From Chitinophaga tropicalis (GTDB taxonomy: Bacteria > Bacteroidota > Bacteroidia > Chitinophagales > Chitinophagaceae), in the NCBI RefSeq assembly GCF_009758205.1, contig NZ_WRXN01000007.1, forward strand, positions 124,001-188,000: 64,000 nucleotides of DNA, read 5' to 3'. Made by a program: the position numbers and the translations under genes. Below are positions 7,391-15,846 of this stretch, in pieces; position 1 is the first letter of the stretch; each line of letters opens with the position of its first letter. The notes under the pieces were generated by a model, which was given only the letters and a program-made list of their open reading frames with translations, had not been told where the DNA came from and made no database searches.

Positions 7391-8599
7391 ATGAGTAAGA
7401 TGTTCCTTTTTGTGTGCCTGCTCTTTCACTTTGCTGTCTATGCACAGACTCCTAAAGGCCTGGTATCCTTTGGTCAGCCGGACAGTATTAATTCCGGTAT
7501 TCTGAAAGAAAAAAGGATTTTATGGGTATATAGTCCCGGTGTAGATACCAACTATTTTGAAAAGCCTGCTTATCCCGTGCTATATGTACTTGACGGTGAT
7601 AACTTCTTTGCTTCCTTTCAAACTATGATGCAGCTATTGAGCACAGACGGGAACACGGCTTTTCCACAGATGATCATTGTGGGTATACTTAATACTGATC
7701 GTACACGTGATCTTACTCCCACAGCAAACAGCGCTATGCCCAATTCAGGAGGAGGAGAACAATTCACCGCATTCATGGAAAAAGAACTGATCCCATATAT
7801 TGACAGCAAGTACCCTACAGCGCCTTACAGGATACTTTTCGGACATTCCCTGGGCGGGTTGCTGGTAACAAATACTCTGCTGCATCATCCCCGGTTATTC
7901 AATGCTTATATAGCCTCAGACCCCAGCCTCTTCTGGAATGACAGCCGCATCCTTTCAAATGCTGACGCCCTCCTTCAGCACAATCAATTTAACAACGGCT
8001 ACTATTACCTGGCTATTGCACATACCATGAAAGCAGATCTCGACACCATACAGGTCAGAAAAGACAATGCAATGGGATCTTTACATACCACCGCTATCCT
8101 TCAATTTGCAAACAAGCTGAAAGGGCATGGCAACAACCAGTTAAAATGGCGATACAAATATTATGAAGACGATCATCATAAATCTGTTCCGTTTATTGCT
8201 GCATATGATGCATTGCGGCTGATCTTCCGTCAAAATGTATTTCCTACCTATCTTTTTACGGACAAATCAGGCAATACCGATTCGCTGAAAACACTGATCA
8301 CCGGACATTACAACGCGCTTACAAAGGAAATGGGATATCCTGTCCGTCCTTATGAATGGGAATTTAATAACCTTGGGTACCATCACCTCTTTGAAAAGAA
8401 TTATGCAAAAGCGCAAATGTTCTTCCAGCTGAATATTGACTATTTTCCCCGTAGCTATAATACGTATGATAGTATGGCGGATTATTACATGGCTACAGGA
8501 GATACCACGAAAGCCGTTAGTTACTGGAAGCAGGCGATGAATATAAAACCAGTACCGTGGGTGAAGGAAAAACTAGAAAAAGTTAACGGAGGAAAATGA
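7391..8599 (+). CDS. Secreted alpha/beta-hydrolase (putative esterase, Fes/IroE-like) with C-terminal TPR-like tail
   Basis: 402 residues with a Sec signal (MSKMFLFVCLLFHFAVYAQT). The esterase domain spans about 30-275, with the nucleophile elbow GHSLGG (Ser153) and a likely catalytic His in YEDDHHKSVP. Family members (PF00756) hydrolyse acyl esters such as siderophore trilactones or feruloyl esters. The last ~90 residues (NYAKAQMFFQLNIDYFPRS, YYMATGDTTKAVSYWKQAM) form one or two TPR-like helical pairs, common in Bacteroidota homologues. The protein probably acts in the periplasm. A 9-bp hairpin with no T tail (8598-8621) overlaps the stop. Confidence 0.85.
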   Translation: MSKMFLFVCLLFHFAVYAQTPKGLVSFGQPDSINSGILKEKRILWVYSPGVDTNYFEKPAYPVLYVLDGDNFFASFQTMMQLLSTDGNTAFPQMIIVGILNTDRTRDLTPTANSAMPNSGGGEQFTAFMEKELIPYIDSKYPTAPYRILFGHSLGGLLVTNTLLHHPRLFNAYIASDPSLFWNDSRILSNADALLQHNQFNNGYYYLAIAHTMKADLDTIQVRKDNAMGSLHTTAILQFANKLKGHGNNQLKWRYKYYEDDHHKSVPFIAAYDALRLIFRQNVFPTYLFTDKSGNTDSLKTLITGHYNALTKEMGYPVRPYEWEFNNLGYHHLFEKNYAKAQMFFQLNIDYFPRSYNTYDSMADYYMATGDTTKAVSYWKQAMNIKPVPWVKEKLEKVNGGK

Positions 8600-9043
8600 A
8601 GATCAGGAAAAACTGATCTTCCCCTCACATAAATACTGTCATCATGACATCTATTTTTCATCCATTAATAACCCTTATTTAAGCTATTAACCAACAAACA
8701 ACAAATAACCATCAAATAAATATGATTAACCCTGTCTAATATTCGATAAAAATATTAGTATATTAGTTTAGAGAATTAGAATGAAGAGATTTGTAAGCCT
8801 ATTAACTCCTCATTATCATTATGCAAAAAATTAGTTCCCTTTAAATTTAATTATCTCTTACTGTAGCTGTTAACAATGATAACTTTCTTTTGTACGCGAT
8901 ATTACCCGCGTGCAGAAGCTAAGACCAGTATTATAAATTCCTCTGATTATGAAATGCGGCATCCCTAACCAGGAAAGCGAAGGCAACTAATAATTGGACC
9001 GTGAACAAATTCTTGTTATTTCTTCTCCATTAACCAATTCGTT
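8600..9043. other. Intergenic region upstream of the glycoconjugate cluster
   Basis: About 440 bp, AT-rich, no coding frame. A weak hairpin (8598-8621) closes the esterase gene. The rest should carry the promoter and leader for the operon starting at 9044. I see no recognisable riboswitch or repeat. Confidence 0.5.
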
Positions 9044-10462
9044 ATGAAAATTGCTATAATTGGAGCGGGGCCTGCTGGCCTCACTGCAGCCTATGTCCTA
9101 TCTAAAAGTAATTATAAGGTGGATGTGTATGAAGCCAGTGGCCGTGTTGGCGGTATGTCCTGCACAATCGCATTGTGGAATCAAAAAGTTGACATCGGTC
9201 CACATCGCTTTTTCAGCACTGATAAAAAAGTTAACTCATTGTGGTTGGAAATAGCTGGTAAAGATTACAGGATGGTAAACCGTCTTACACGTATTTACTA
9301 CAAAGGAAAATTTTTCAGCTACCCTATCAGGGTATTCAATGCACTTCATAACCTTGGCCTTTATGAAGCTTTAAGATGTATAATAAGTTACTGTAAGGAA
9401 CAGTTATTTAAAAAGCGTTATACCGGCACATTCAGTAGCTGGGTGCAGTCACGTTTTGGCAAACGGCTGTTTGAAATATTTTTCAAGAGTTATACGGAAA
9501 AGCTGTGGGGCCTTCCCTGCGATAAGCTGGATGCAGATTTTGCTGCACAACGTATAAAGCGGCTCTCACTCTATGAAGCCATCAAAAATGCAATTTTACA
9601 AGGCAAGGGGAATAAACACAAAACGTTGGTAGATGAATTTGCATACCCTACCGGTGGCTCGGGAATGATATATGACCGGATGCATGAACGTATAAAAGCT
9701 AACGGAGGGAATGTGCATCTGCATTGTCCTGTATACAGGATCATAACGGTAAATGAAAAGGTAATAGGATTAGAATTGGGAGATGGAACTTTCTGTGAAT
9801 ACGATCATATTATTTCATCAATGCCCTACAGCCTGATGGTAGAACGCCTGCCGGAAGTGCCAGAGGGGATTAAAAAACTGGCTGCCCGCCTGCGTTACAG
9901 GAATACTATCCTCATTTACCTGTTGATAAATGAAACAGATCTCTTCCCTGACAACTGGATATATGTTCACTCCGAAAATCTCAAAATGGGGAGGATCACT
10001 AATTTCCGGAATTGGGTACCTCAGCTGTATAACGAAGAAAACAAGACGATACTTGCTATCGAATATTGGTGTAATGACGAAGATACTATGTGGCGTAACA
10101 CGGATGAAGAACTGGCTGAACTGGCAAAGAGAGAGATCATTAATACCCACCTGGTAAAAGCTGCATCTATTGAAGATCACTATGTACTTCGCCTCCATCG
10201 CTCCTACCCTGTTTATAAAAAAGGATACAGATATATCCTGTCACCAATAGAAGAATATTTGTCAGGCATTGAGAACCTGTCAGTAATAGGACGATATGGA
10301 TCTTTTAAGTATAATAACCAGGACCATAGCATTCTCATGGGATTACTGGCAGCAGAAAATATTATGGAAGGAGCCCAACACCAGCTGCACAGGATCAATA
10401 CAGATTATGAAACTTACCAGGAATCATACATTGTAACGACTACCGGACTTTCAAAACAATGA
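9044..10462 (+). CDS. FAD-dependent oxidoreductase of the UDP-galactopyranose mutase/protoporphyrinogen oxidase-like type
   Basis: 472 residues. The N-terminal dinucleotide-binding fold is intact: MKIAIIGAGPAGLTAAYVLS, then VDVYEASGRVGGMS and DIGPHRFFSTD. The C-terminal FAD contact is the glycine-rich ENLSVIGRYGSFKYNN segment. The body (YYKGKFFSYPIRVFNAL, YTEKLWGLPCDKLDADFA) resembles flavoenzymes found in bacterial polysaccharide clusters, related to UDP-galactopyranose mutase. The exact reaction is unknown; a role in making a modified sugar or lipid-linked intermediate fits the neighbouring glycosyltransferases. Its stop overlaps the next gene by 4 nt. Confidence 0.8.
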   Translation: MKIAIIGAGPAGLTAAYVLSKSNYKVDVYEASGRVGGMSCTIALWNQKVDIGPHRFFSTDKKVNSLWLEIAGKDYRMVNRLTRIYYKGKFFSYPIRVFNALHNLGLYEALRCIISYCKEQLFKKRYTGTFSSWVQSRFGKRLFEIFFKSYTEKLWGLPCDKLDADFAAQRIKRLSLYEAIKNAILQGKGNKHKTLVDEFAYPTGGSGMIYDRMHERIKANGGNVHLHCPVYRIITVNEKVIGLELGDGTFCEYDHIISSMPYSLMVERLPEVPEGIKKLAARLRYRNTILIYLLINETDLFPDNWIYVHSENLKMGRITNFRNWVPQLYNEENKTILAIEYWCNDEDTMWRNTDEELAELAKREIINTHLVKAASIEDHYVLRLHRSYPVYKKGYRYILSPIEEYLSGIENLSVIGRYGSFKYNNQDHSILMGLLAAENIMEGAQHQLHRINTDYETYQESYIVTTTGLSKQ

Positions 10463-11811
10463 GCAGAAAATCCCATTTAATATACCGGGTTGCAGATAAC
10501 GCTGCAGCAGGATATGAGCGCTATGGTCCTATAGTATTATTGCTGATATGCTGTTTTATTATAAGGAGCAGCTACCTCGTGACCTTATATTATGACACGG
10601 ATACCGTCACTTATTTTTATGCGTCAGAGCGTATCCTTCATGGTATTGCCGACCCTCTTCGTCCGCCGGTGTATCCGCTTATAATGAAGCTGTTCACAGT
10701 ATTATGGCCACGGGACCCGTTTCCTCCAATGGTGATATTCCAGAGCATATGCTCCTTTCTGAGTATCATTCCTTTTTATTTCACGTGTAAAATGTGGATG
10801 TGCAGCAGGAAGCTCGCGTTAATTGCCAGTATGATATATGGCTGCCTGCCCCTGTTGCATTCATTTAACAATACGATCTTTCCGGAGGCGCTGCTCATTA
10901 CCTGTTACGTGAACTTACTCTATATTTTCTCCCTTTATCTAAAGAAGCCACAACGGATAACGGCGTGGTTACTGAATATGGGAATTGTGGTAATGGTGTT
11001 GTTAAAGCCAGGCTGTTTGTACCTGTATGTTGTATTGGGCCTTATCTGGCTGATAAGAATAGTGGCAGCACGGAGCATTGCTTCATACTATGCTGAGTCA
11101 GCCGGATATTTAATGGCTATAGTGCTATTGCTGGTTTACTGCCAGGTGAACAGTTATCAGAATGGTAGTTTTGCTGTATCGACAGTCACCCACGATAACA
11201 ATTTTGCCAATGTGGTTGCCAGTAATGTCTATAAGAATATTCCGGATAAGAAACTGGTTACAGCGATAGACTCCAGTATAAAAAATGGTGTGTATTATAC
11301 TATTTATTACCTGAATAACGATCATGATGTTATCCAGCAACAGTATCGGAACTTCCCTTATATCAATAATCCCAACATGAACTACGTCTCAGAAATTCCT
11401 TCCAGTAAGTATGGCTATACAAGAAAAGAGCTTGACAAATATATAGGGGATGTAATGCGCACAAAAGAATACTATAGATATGTACTGGAGAACGCCCTGA
11501 ATTTTATGAACAGTACCATCTTCTCTGTAAAAGGATATATGCTTTGGGTATTAATGCTTTTGCAAGCCGGTTTCGTGGTTTATGCGGGACTGATCAAACG
11601 AAACATCCTGTACCTGGACATCTTTGTACTGGGCGCGTCCGGCGGGTTGTTATTAACGTTCTTCATAGTAGGTTTTGGTCAGGCGGAAAGGATATTGGCG
11701 CCGGTTGTTCCACTCCTTATATTTCAGTTTTTCCGGTTACTTGATTTACTGGGATCTGTTATAGACATAAAAAGATTGAGTCATCTCGCTACCATTAAAC
11801 AATTACAATAA
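10459..11811 (+). CDS. Polytopic membrane glycosyltransferase, GT-C/GT39-like
   Basis: 450 residues with about 9-11 hydrophobic segments. The first extracytoplasmic loop after helix 1 has acidic residues (YYDTDTVTYFYASERILHG), followed by RPPVYPLIMKL, the arrangement of GT-C enzymes in which loop-1 Asp is catalytic and the donor is a polyprenyl-phosphate sugar. This is similar to ArnT/PMT-type (PF13231) proteins. Acceptor unknown. It overlaps the upstream flavoenzyme gene by ATGA and precedes a methyltransferase gene by 11 nt, so it is in the same operon. Confidence 0.75.
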   Translation: MSRKSHLIYRVADNAAAGYERYGPIVLLLICCFIIRSSYLVTLYYDTDTVTYFYASERILHGIADPLRPPVYPLIMKLFTVLWPRDPFPPMVIFQSICSFLSIIPFYFTCKMWMCSRKLALIASMIYGCLPLLHSFNNTIFPEALLITCYVNLLYIFSLYLKKPQRITAWLLNMGIVVMVLLKPGCLYLYVVLGLIWLIRIVAARSIASYYAESAGYLMAIVLLLVYCQVNSYQNGSFAVSTVTHDNNFANVVASNVYKNIPDKKLVTAIDSSIKNGVYYTIYYLNNDHDVIQQQYRNFPYINNPNMNYVSEIPSSKYGYTRKELDKYIGDVMRTKEYYRYVLENALNFMNSTIFSVKGYMLWVLMLLQAGFVVYAGLIKRNILYLDIFVLGASGGLLLTFFIVGFGQAERILAPVVPLLIFQFFRLLDLLGSVIDIKRLSHLATIKQLQ

Positions 11812-11822
11812 ATCAAACACAT

Positions 11823-12488
11823 ATGATCAACATACCAGCCAGCAAAGGTGTTTTAAAACGCCAGCTGATAAAATATCATCATAAACTTTCACATCATAAC
11901 CGGGTACATATTATTGCTCATCATCTTGTTAAGAAATTAGATAACCTCAACCTCCTCCCGGAGCACAACAGGTGTGTGGATATTGGCAGCGGCGATATGA
12001 AGCTGGTGAGCATCATTGATAGCATTAAGCCACATTGGAACTGGCGATGCCTTGATATACATCCTGCCCGGGGAGAGGGTGGACAATGGGACAGATATGA
12101 ATTCTTCAATGGAAGGAATATACCCTACGGAGACAAGCATTTTGATATATCCTTACTTGCGGACGTGCTTCATCATGCAGAAGACATACCAGCCCTGCTG
12201 CAGGAAGCAAAGCGTGTGTCCAGGTATATTGTAATAAAGGACCATTTTGAGTATGGTTTCTATTCCAACACAATGCTAAAAGCTATGGACATTTTTGGTA
12301 ACTGGGCATATGACGTAAAGGTGCCGGGTAAATACTTTACCAGGAAGTCGTTTGCTGAATTATGCCAGCGTACGGGGCTTGAAGTAGTGGATATGGAAAT
12401 TGGCATGGACCTGTACCAGCATCTTCCCGTACTAAATGCTATCCTGAAATCTGACTGGCATTTTACAGCGGTCTTAAAATCAAAATGA
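11823..12488 (+). CDS. Class I SAM-dependent methyltransferase
   Basis: 221 residues. Motif I is CVDIGSGDMK (about 56-65), motif II WRCLDIHP, and the post-motif segment DISLLADVLHHAEDIPALL followed by KRVSRYIVIKDH is typical of small-molecule methyltransferases. Cytosolic, no signal peptide. Substrate unknown; position inside the cluster suggests a sugar or lipid-linked intermediate. Its stop overlaps the signal peptidase start by 4 nt. Confidence 0.82.
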   Translation: MINIPASKGVLKRQLIKYHHKLSHHNRVHIIAHHLVKKLDNLNLLPEHNRCVDIGSGDMKLVSIIDSIKPHWNWRCLDIHPARGEGGQWDRYEFFNGRNIPYGDKHFDISLLADVLHHAEDIPALLQEAKRVSRYIVIKDHFEYGFYSNTMLKAMDIFGNWAYDVKVPGKYFTRKSFAELCQRTGLEVVDMEIGMDLYQHLPVLNAILKSDWHFTAVLKSK

Positions 12489-13495
12489 AGAAGGCTTGTA
12501 TGACCAAACCTGCATGGGCGAAAAGGATATTAAGAATGACCCTGTGGCCTCTCATCGCTTTCCTGCTGATAGCACTGCTTCGTGTTTTTGTACTTGATAT
12601 CTATAAAGTTGATTCCTCCAGTATGGAAAGGGAATTATTTACCGGAGATATTATAGTGGTAAACAAACTGAAGTATGGCGCCAGGATGCCGATGAGCCTC
12701 CGTGAAATACCATTGCTCTCTGCCTTTTCCTATATTCCCGGATTCCGTTTCCGGGTAGAAAAGGAACATTGGGAATACCGCAGGTTGCCGGCATTTTCGA
12801 AAATAAAAAGAAATGATGTCATTGTTTTTGACCATCCCCAATCCGGGCTGCCGGTAGTAAAACGATGTGTTGGTTTACCCGGGGATACGGTTGCAATAAG
12901 ACACAATAACCGTTATGCCAACAGGATGATACAGCAGGACCCCTCTACCGTGGTGTATTCCTACTGTGTTAAATCGAGGGCCGGGTTTATATCTGAAGAT
13001 ACTTTATCTGCTTATGGGCTCACAGAAGATGATGTTTTATGGCGCTGGCAACAGTATTATCATCTGTCAATGACCGATGTGGAGGCCGCCGGTTTCCGGA
13101 AATGTTTATTGACAGATACCCTGTTTAAAGACGATTATGGCCCGGATGCTGCCGGCCCTTCACTGTTCCCGGGCTCACGTTTTTATCGTTTCAGCCGGGA
13201 GAACTACGGGCCATTGATAGTTCCTAAAAAGAATATGACGATCAGGCTTGATGAAAGGGCACTTGACATATACAGGAGCGCTATTGAAATGTATGAGGGA
13301 AATAAATTAGAGATGCGGGATGGTAGTCTTTACATCAATGGAGTGCAAACCAACGTATACTGTTTTAAAATGGACTACTTCTTTGTGCTGGGCGACAACC
13401 GGTATCATTCCATTGATTCGCGTTATTGGGGATTTGTACCGGAGCACTCAATAGTTGGCGTGGAAGATGGAATAGTGTGGAAAAAGAAGCGTTAA
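12485..13495 (+). CDS. lepB: Signal peptidase I (accessory, cluster-encoded)
   Basis: 336 residues. One N-terminal membrane helix (about 18-38) is followed by the catalytic Ser box YKVDSSSME (Ser46), the Lys box LPVVKRCVGLPGD (Lys126), and the C-terminal box FFVLGDNRYHSIDSRYWGFV. A ~170-residue insert lies between the Lys box and the C-terminal box, as in Bacteroidota signal peptidases. It cleaves signal peptides in the periplasm. Because most genomes already have a housekeeping copy, this one, directly upstream of the poly-serine secreted protein, may be dedicated to cluster substrates; that is inference. Confidence 0.87.
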   Translation: MKKACMTKPAWAKRILRMTLWPLIAFLLIALLRVFVLDIYKVDSSSMERELFTGDIIVVNKLKYGARMPMSLREIPLLSAFSYIPGFRFRVEKEHWEYRRLPAFSKIKRNDVIVFDHPQSGLPVVKRCVGLPGDTVAIRHNNRYANRMIQQDPSTVVYSYCVKSRAGFISEDTLSAYGLTEDDVLWRWQQYYHLSMTDVEAAGFRKCLLTDTLFKDDYGPDAAGPSLFPGSRFYRFSRENYGPLIVPKKNMTIRLDERALDIYRSAIEMYEGNKLEMRDGSLYINGVQTNVYCFKMDYFFVLGDNRYHSIDSRYWGFVPEHSIVGVEDGIVWKKKR

Positions 13496-13551
13496 TAATC
13501 ATTGGATTTGTTGACAACAAATAAATTTCATCACTTAATTAATCTAAACGA

Positions 13552-14061
13552 ATGAAAAAAATAACTCTAAAAATTTGTTTTGCCCTCTTCGTTTTGGTGG
13601 CTCTGTTCCTCAATATAGAGACTGTGCTGAACACAGGAACAACCTCCAATTTCCAGTTTAGCGCTATACATAAGGTGTACGCCCAGAGTAGCAGCAGTAG
13701 CAGTAGTAGTAGCAGCAGTAGTAGTACAAGTAGCAGCAGCAGTAGTAGCAGTAGCAGCAGTAGTACCAGCAGCAGTGTTCCTTCATCATGGGGCAGTGGC
13801 AATCCATGGGGCACAGGAGCAAACTGGTACCAGGTATCAACTACCATAACCGCAGGAACTACGTATACCGATGTTTCAAAGGATGGTGGACTTACTTGGA
13901 GCCTGAGTGCCACTATCCTGGGAACGGGAGTTACAGTGGGCAGCTCTAAACCAGACGGGAATGGATCTTTAACACGGACAATTACTGTAACCACCACCAC
14001 CCCCAACGTTCCCCGTTGTGTGGAAGGCGGCACCTCAAGGTGCGACTTCCCTTCTCTTTAA
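13552..14061 (+). CDS. Secreted serine-rich protein with poly-Ser tract
   Basis: 169 residues. The N-terminus (MKKITLKICFALFVLVALFL...) looks like a long signal or leader ending near VYAQ, directly followed by a 30-residue tract of 28 Ser and 2 Thr (codons at 13687-13776). The rest (VPSSWGSGNPWGTGANWYQV onward) is Thr/Ser/Gly-rich and ends with a two-cysteine segment CVEGGTSRC. The leader faintly recalls NVEALA-type precursor leaders of Bacteroidota, which also travel with beta-propeller and OMP genes, but the match is weak. Likely exported and cleaved after AQ; the Ser/Thr run is a natural O-glycosylation or flexible-linker site. It has a 56-nt upstream gap, so it may have its own promoter. 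Confidence 0.7.
   Translation: MKKITLKICFALFVLVALFLNIETVLNTGTTSNFQFSAIHKVYAQSSSSSSSSSSSSSTSSSSSSSSSSSSTSSSVPSSWGSGNPWGTGANWYQVSTTITAGTTYTDVSKDGGLTWSLSATILGTGVTVGSSKPDGNGSLTRTITVTTTTPNVPRCVEGGTSRCDFPSL
13687..13776 (+). repeat. AGY trinucleotide microsatellite coding poly-serine
   Basis: Thirty consecutive codons, all AGC or AGT except one ACA and one ACC. The units mix AGC and AGT, so the array is not perfectly slippage-prone, but in-frame expansion or contraction would only change tract length. Confidence 0.9.
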
Positions 14062-14081
14062 AACATGTGTCAACAAATCAT

Positions 14082-14111
14082 TATAGTGGGTATCGACAGG
14101 TATCCACTATA
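14082..14111 (+). promoter_or_regulatory. Intercistronic hairpin (possible attenuator)
   Basis: An 11-bp stem (tatagtgggta / tatccactata with one G-U pair) and an 8-nt loop lie between the poly-Ser gene and the beta-propeller operon. There is no U-tract. It may stabilise the short upstream mRNA or lower read-through, giving more secreted peptide than downstream proteins. Confidence 0.4.
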
Positions 14112-14156
14112 CTTCCAATCCCATCGTAACCTGAAATCGCTATATAATTATTCATT

Positions 14157-15323
14157 ATGAAAAATCTATTCTGGTTGTCTGCCTTCCTGATCATTGCAGG
14201 GTGCCGGCAGCATGAATCTCCCGCAGATCTCTCTAAGGTCCCGAAAATAAATATCGGGGCAACGACTGATAGTGTTAACAACATAAACATAAAAGGCACC
14301 TCTTCAATAGTATGCCTGGGACAGATACCGGGTGCAATTATAGGCAGCATTTCAAAGCTATATGCCGGAAAGTCGCATTATGTAATTTTTGACAAGGTCA
14401 GGAATGTCATTTACATCTATGATAAGTCCGGCCGTTTCCTGCGTCAGATCGGTGATAGCAAAAAGGAGCAAAACCCTTATGGCGCCATTACCGATATGGT
14501 ATACTATCCTGAAACAGACCATATTGAAGTATACTACATTGCCAAACGAATGATGGTCGAATATGAAATAACGGGAAAGAAGCTTTCAGAAAGGAGATCG
14601 CAGTTTTACTTTCTTTCATTCTATAAAGCAAAGGAAGGCTATTGGATATATGGTTGTTTTGAAGAAAACAAGCCGCGCCGGTTTTATAGCATGGACGTTA
14701 ACAGATACAATCTGCTGCTGGTTTCCCACGATCTCAGGAAAATCAAGGCAGGGTTCTGCAAGGCTATGAACTTCTATGACCGTACTGACGGTAATGATAA
14801 TTTCCTGACTAATTCCAAGGGTGAACTTTTCTTTAAATATGGGTTTAGCGATGTTCTGTACAGAATTGAGGGAGAAAAAGCCTATCCTTATCTACGGTTC
14901 GACTTCGGTGCAGCGCAACTGCCTTATGAATATTTATCCAACATATCCAATAATAAGGAATTTCAATCCCTGTTATATGAACAGGATATTAAGTACAATG
15001 GGCTCAAGTACAAATTCCAACTGGGGGACCAACTTATTTATTTCGGCTGCTCTCCGTACAGGATCGCTTCTCAGAAACAGCAAACCCTGGTGTGCTTCAT
15101 GGACAGTCTACGCTATAAATCAGGCAACTATCCTGATACAGCTTTCAATCCCGGTCTTCTGAGCATACCGGTTGCCATCCAGGACAAAAAGATATACTAT
15201 ACGGTCATCCCTGCTTTACTCAACGAGCATCAGCTGGAAACATTTAACAGGAGGTACCATACACAGGTAAAGCCAGACTCTAATCCCTTATTACTTATTA
15301 ATGATGAAGAAAATATTTTCTAG
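14157..15323 (+). CDS. 6-bladed beta-propeller lipoprotein
   Basis: 388 residues. The N-terminus MKNLFWLSAFLIIAGCRQ is a lipoprotein signal with the lipobox Cys at 16. Blades with YDKSGRFLRQIG-type strands follow (KVRNVIYIYDKSGRFLRQIG, then YYPETDHIEVYYIAKRM), the hallmark of the BF-type 6-bladed propeller family (PF17170). These are periplasmic or surface proteins of unknown function in Bacteroidota, often beside TonB receptors. It overlaps the next gene by 23 nt. Confidence 0.8.
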   Translation: MKNLFWLSAFLIIAGCRQHESPADLSKVPKINIGATTDSVNNINIKGTSSIVCLGQIPGAIIGSISKLYAGKSHYVIFDKVRNVIYIYDKSGRFLRQIGDSKKEQNPYGAITDMVYYPETDHIEVYYIAKRMMVEYEITGKKLSERRSQFYFLSFYKAKEGYWIYGCFEENKPRRFYSMDVNRYNLLLVSHDLRKIKAGFCKAMNFYDRTDGNDNFLTNSKGELFFKYGFSDVLYRIEGEKAYPYLRFDFGAAQLPYEYLSNISNNKEFQSLLYEQDIKYNGLKYKFQLGDQLIYFGCSPYRIASQKQQTLVCFMDSLRYKSGNYPDTAFNPGLLSIPVAIQDKKIYYTVIPALLNEHQLETFNRRYHTQVKPDSNPLLLINDEENIF

Positions 15324-15846
15324 CAGGGCCTTTTATAGTTCCGTCATAGTATGCCTTCTGATAATTAACATCCTGCTTATAGCTATACTGAAGATGGCGC
15401 GTGCCGGAGCGAGTGAACAGAGCACCGGTTTAAAGGAAAAAGAACGCTACTATCATGTGGTCATCAACCAACTAATGGGACTTAATGTTTCCGGTCTTAA
15501 ACCAGGAGAACTGAAACTATGTATCTACCTGAATTTGTCTGGCTGTGATGAGTGCAACGATAAAACCCTGGAGTTTGCCCGGGCGAAGTTCAGTAAGGAA
15601 GACCTGTGTATAGTGGTAGATGAGAAATACAGGAATAACCTGCCACCTTATCTGAAAGAACCAGGTTATGAATTATACTTCGAAAAAGAAGACAGGTTCT
15701 TTGAATCAGCCACCCCGTTCTTCTTCATCAACATACACGGAAATGCGATCCTGAAGTTCACTCATGACAATGATCATCCGGAGCTGTCTGATCTGTACTT
15801 TGATAAAGTAGCAAATTATCTAAAAATAATAAGGTCAAATGTTTAA
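15301..15846 (+). CDS. Membrane-anchored thioredoxin-like protein
   Basis: 181 residues. One N-terminal membrane helix (about 10-30) is followed by a periplasmic domain with LCIYLNLSGCDECNDK, a CxxC in the usual thioredoxin position after a beta strand, and SATPFFFINIHG, close to the cis-Pro segment. The expected WC is replaced by GC. It could reduce or form disulfides in cluster proteins such as the two-cysteine tail of the poly-Ser protein; that is inference. It overlaps the preceding gene by 23 nt and the next by 8 nt. Confidence 0.65.
   Translation: MMKKIFSSRAFYSSVIVCLLIINILLIAILKMARAGASEQSTGLKEKERYYHVVINQLMGLNVSGLKPGELKLCIYLNLSGCDECNDKTLEFARAKFSKEDLCIVVDEKYRNNLPPYLKEPGYELYFEKEDRFFESATPFFFINIHGNAILKFTHDNDHPELSDLYFDKVANYLKIIRSNV

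Noticed and set aside
8940..8995. Short reading frame (13 codons) in the leader before the flavoenzyme gene
   Set aside because: Too short to support; no repeat codons or attenuator structure visible.
13539..14033. Minus-strand frame with long poly-Leu run opposite the poly-Ser gene
   Set aside because: It is the antisense reading of AGY codons; no leader, no homology and low complexity.
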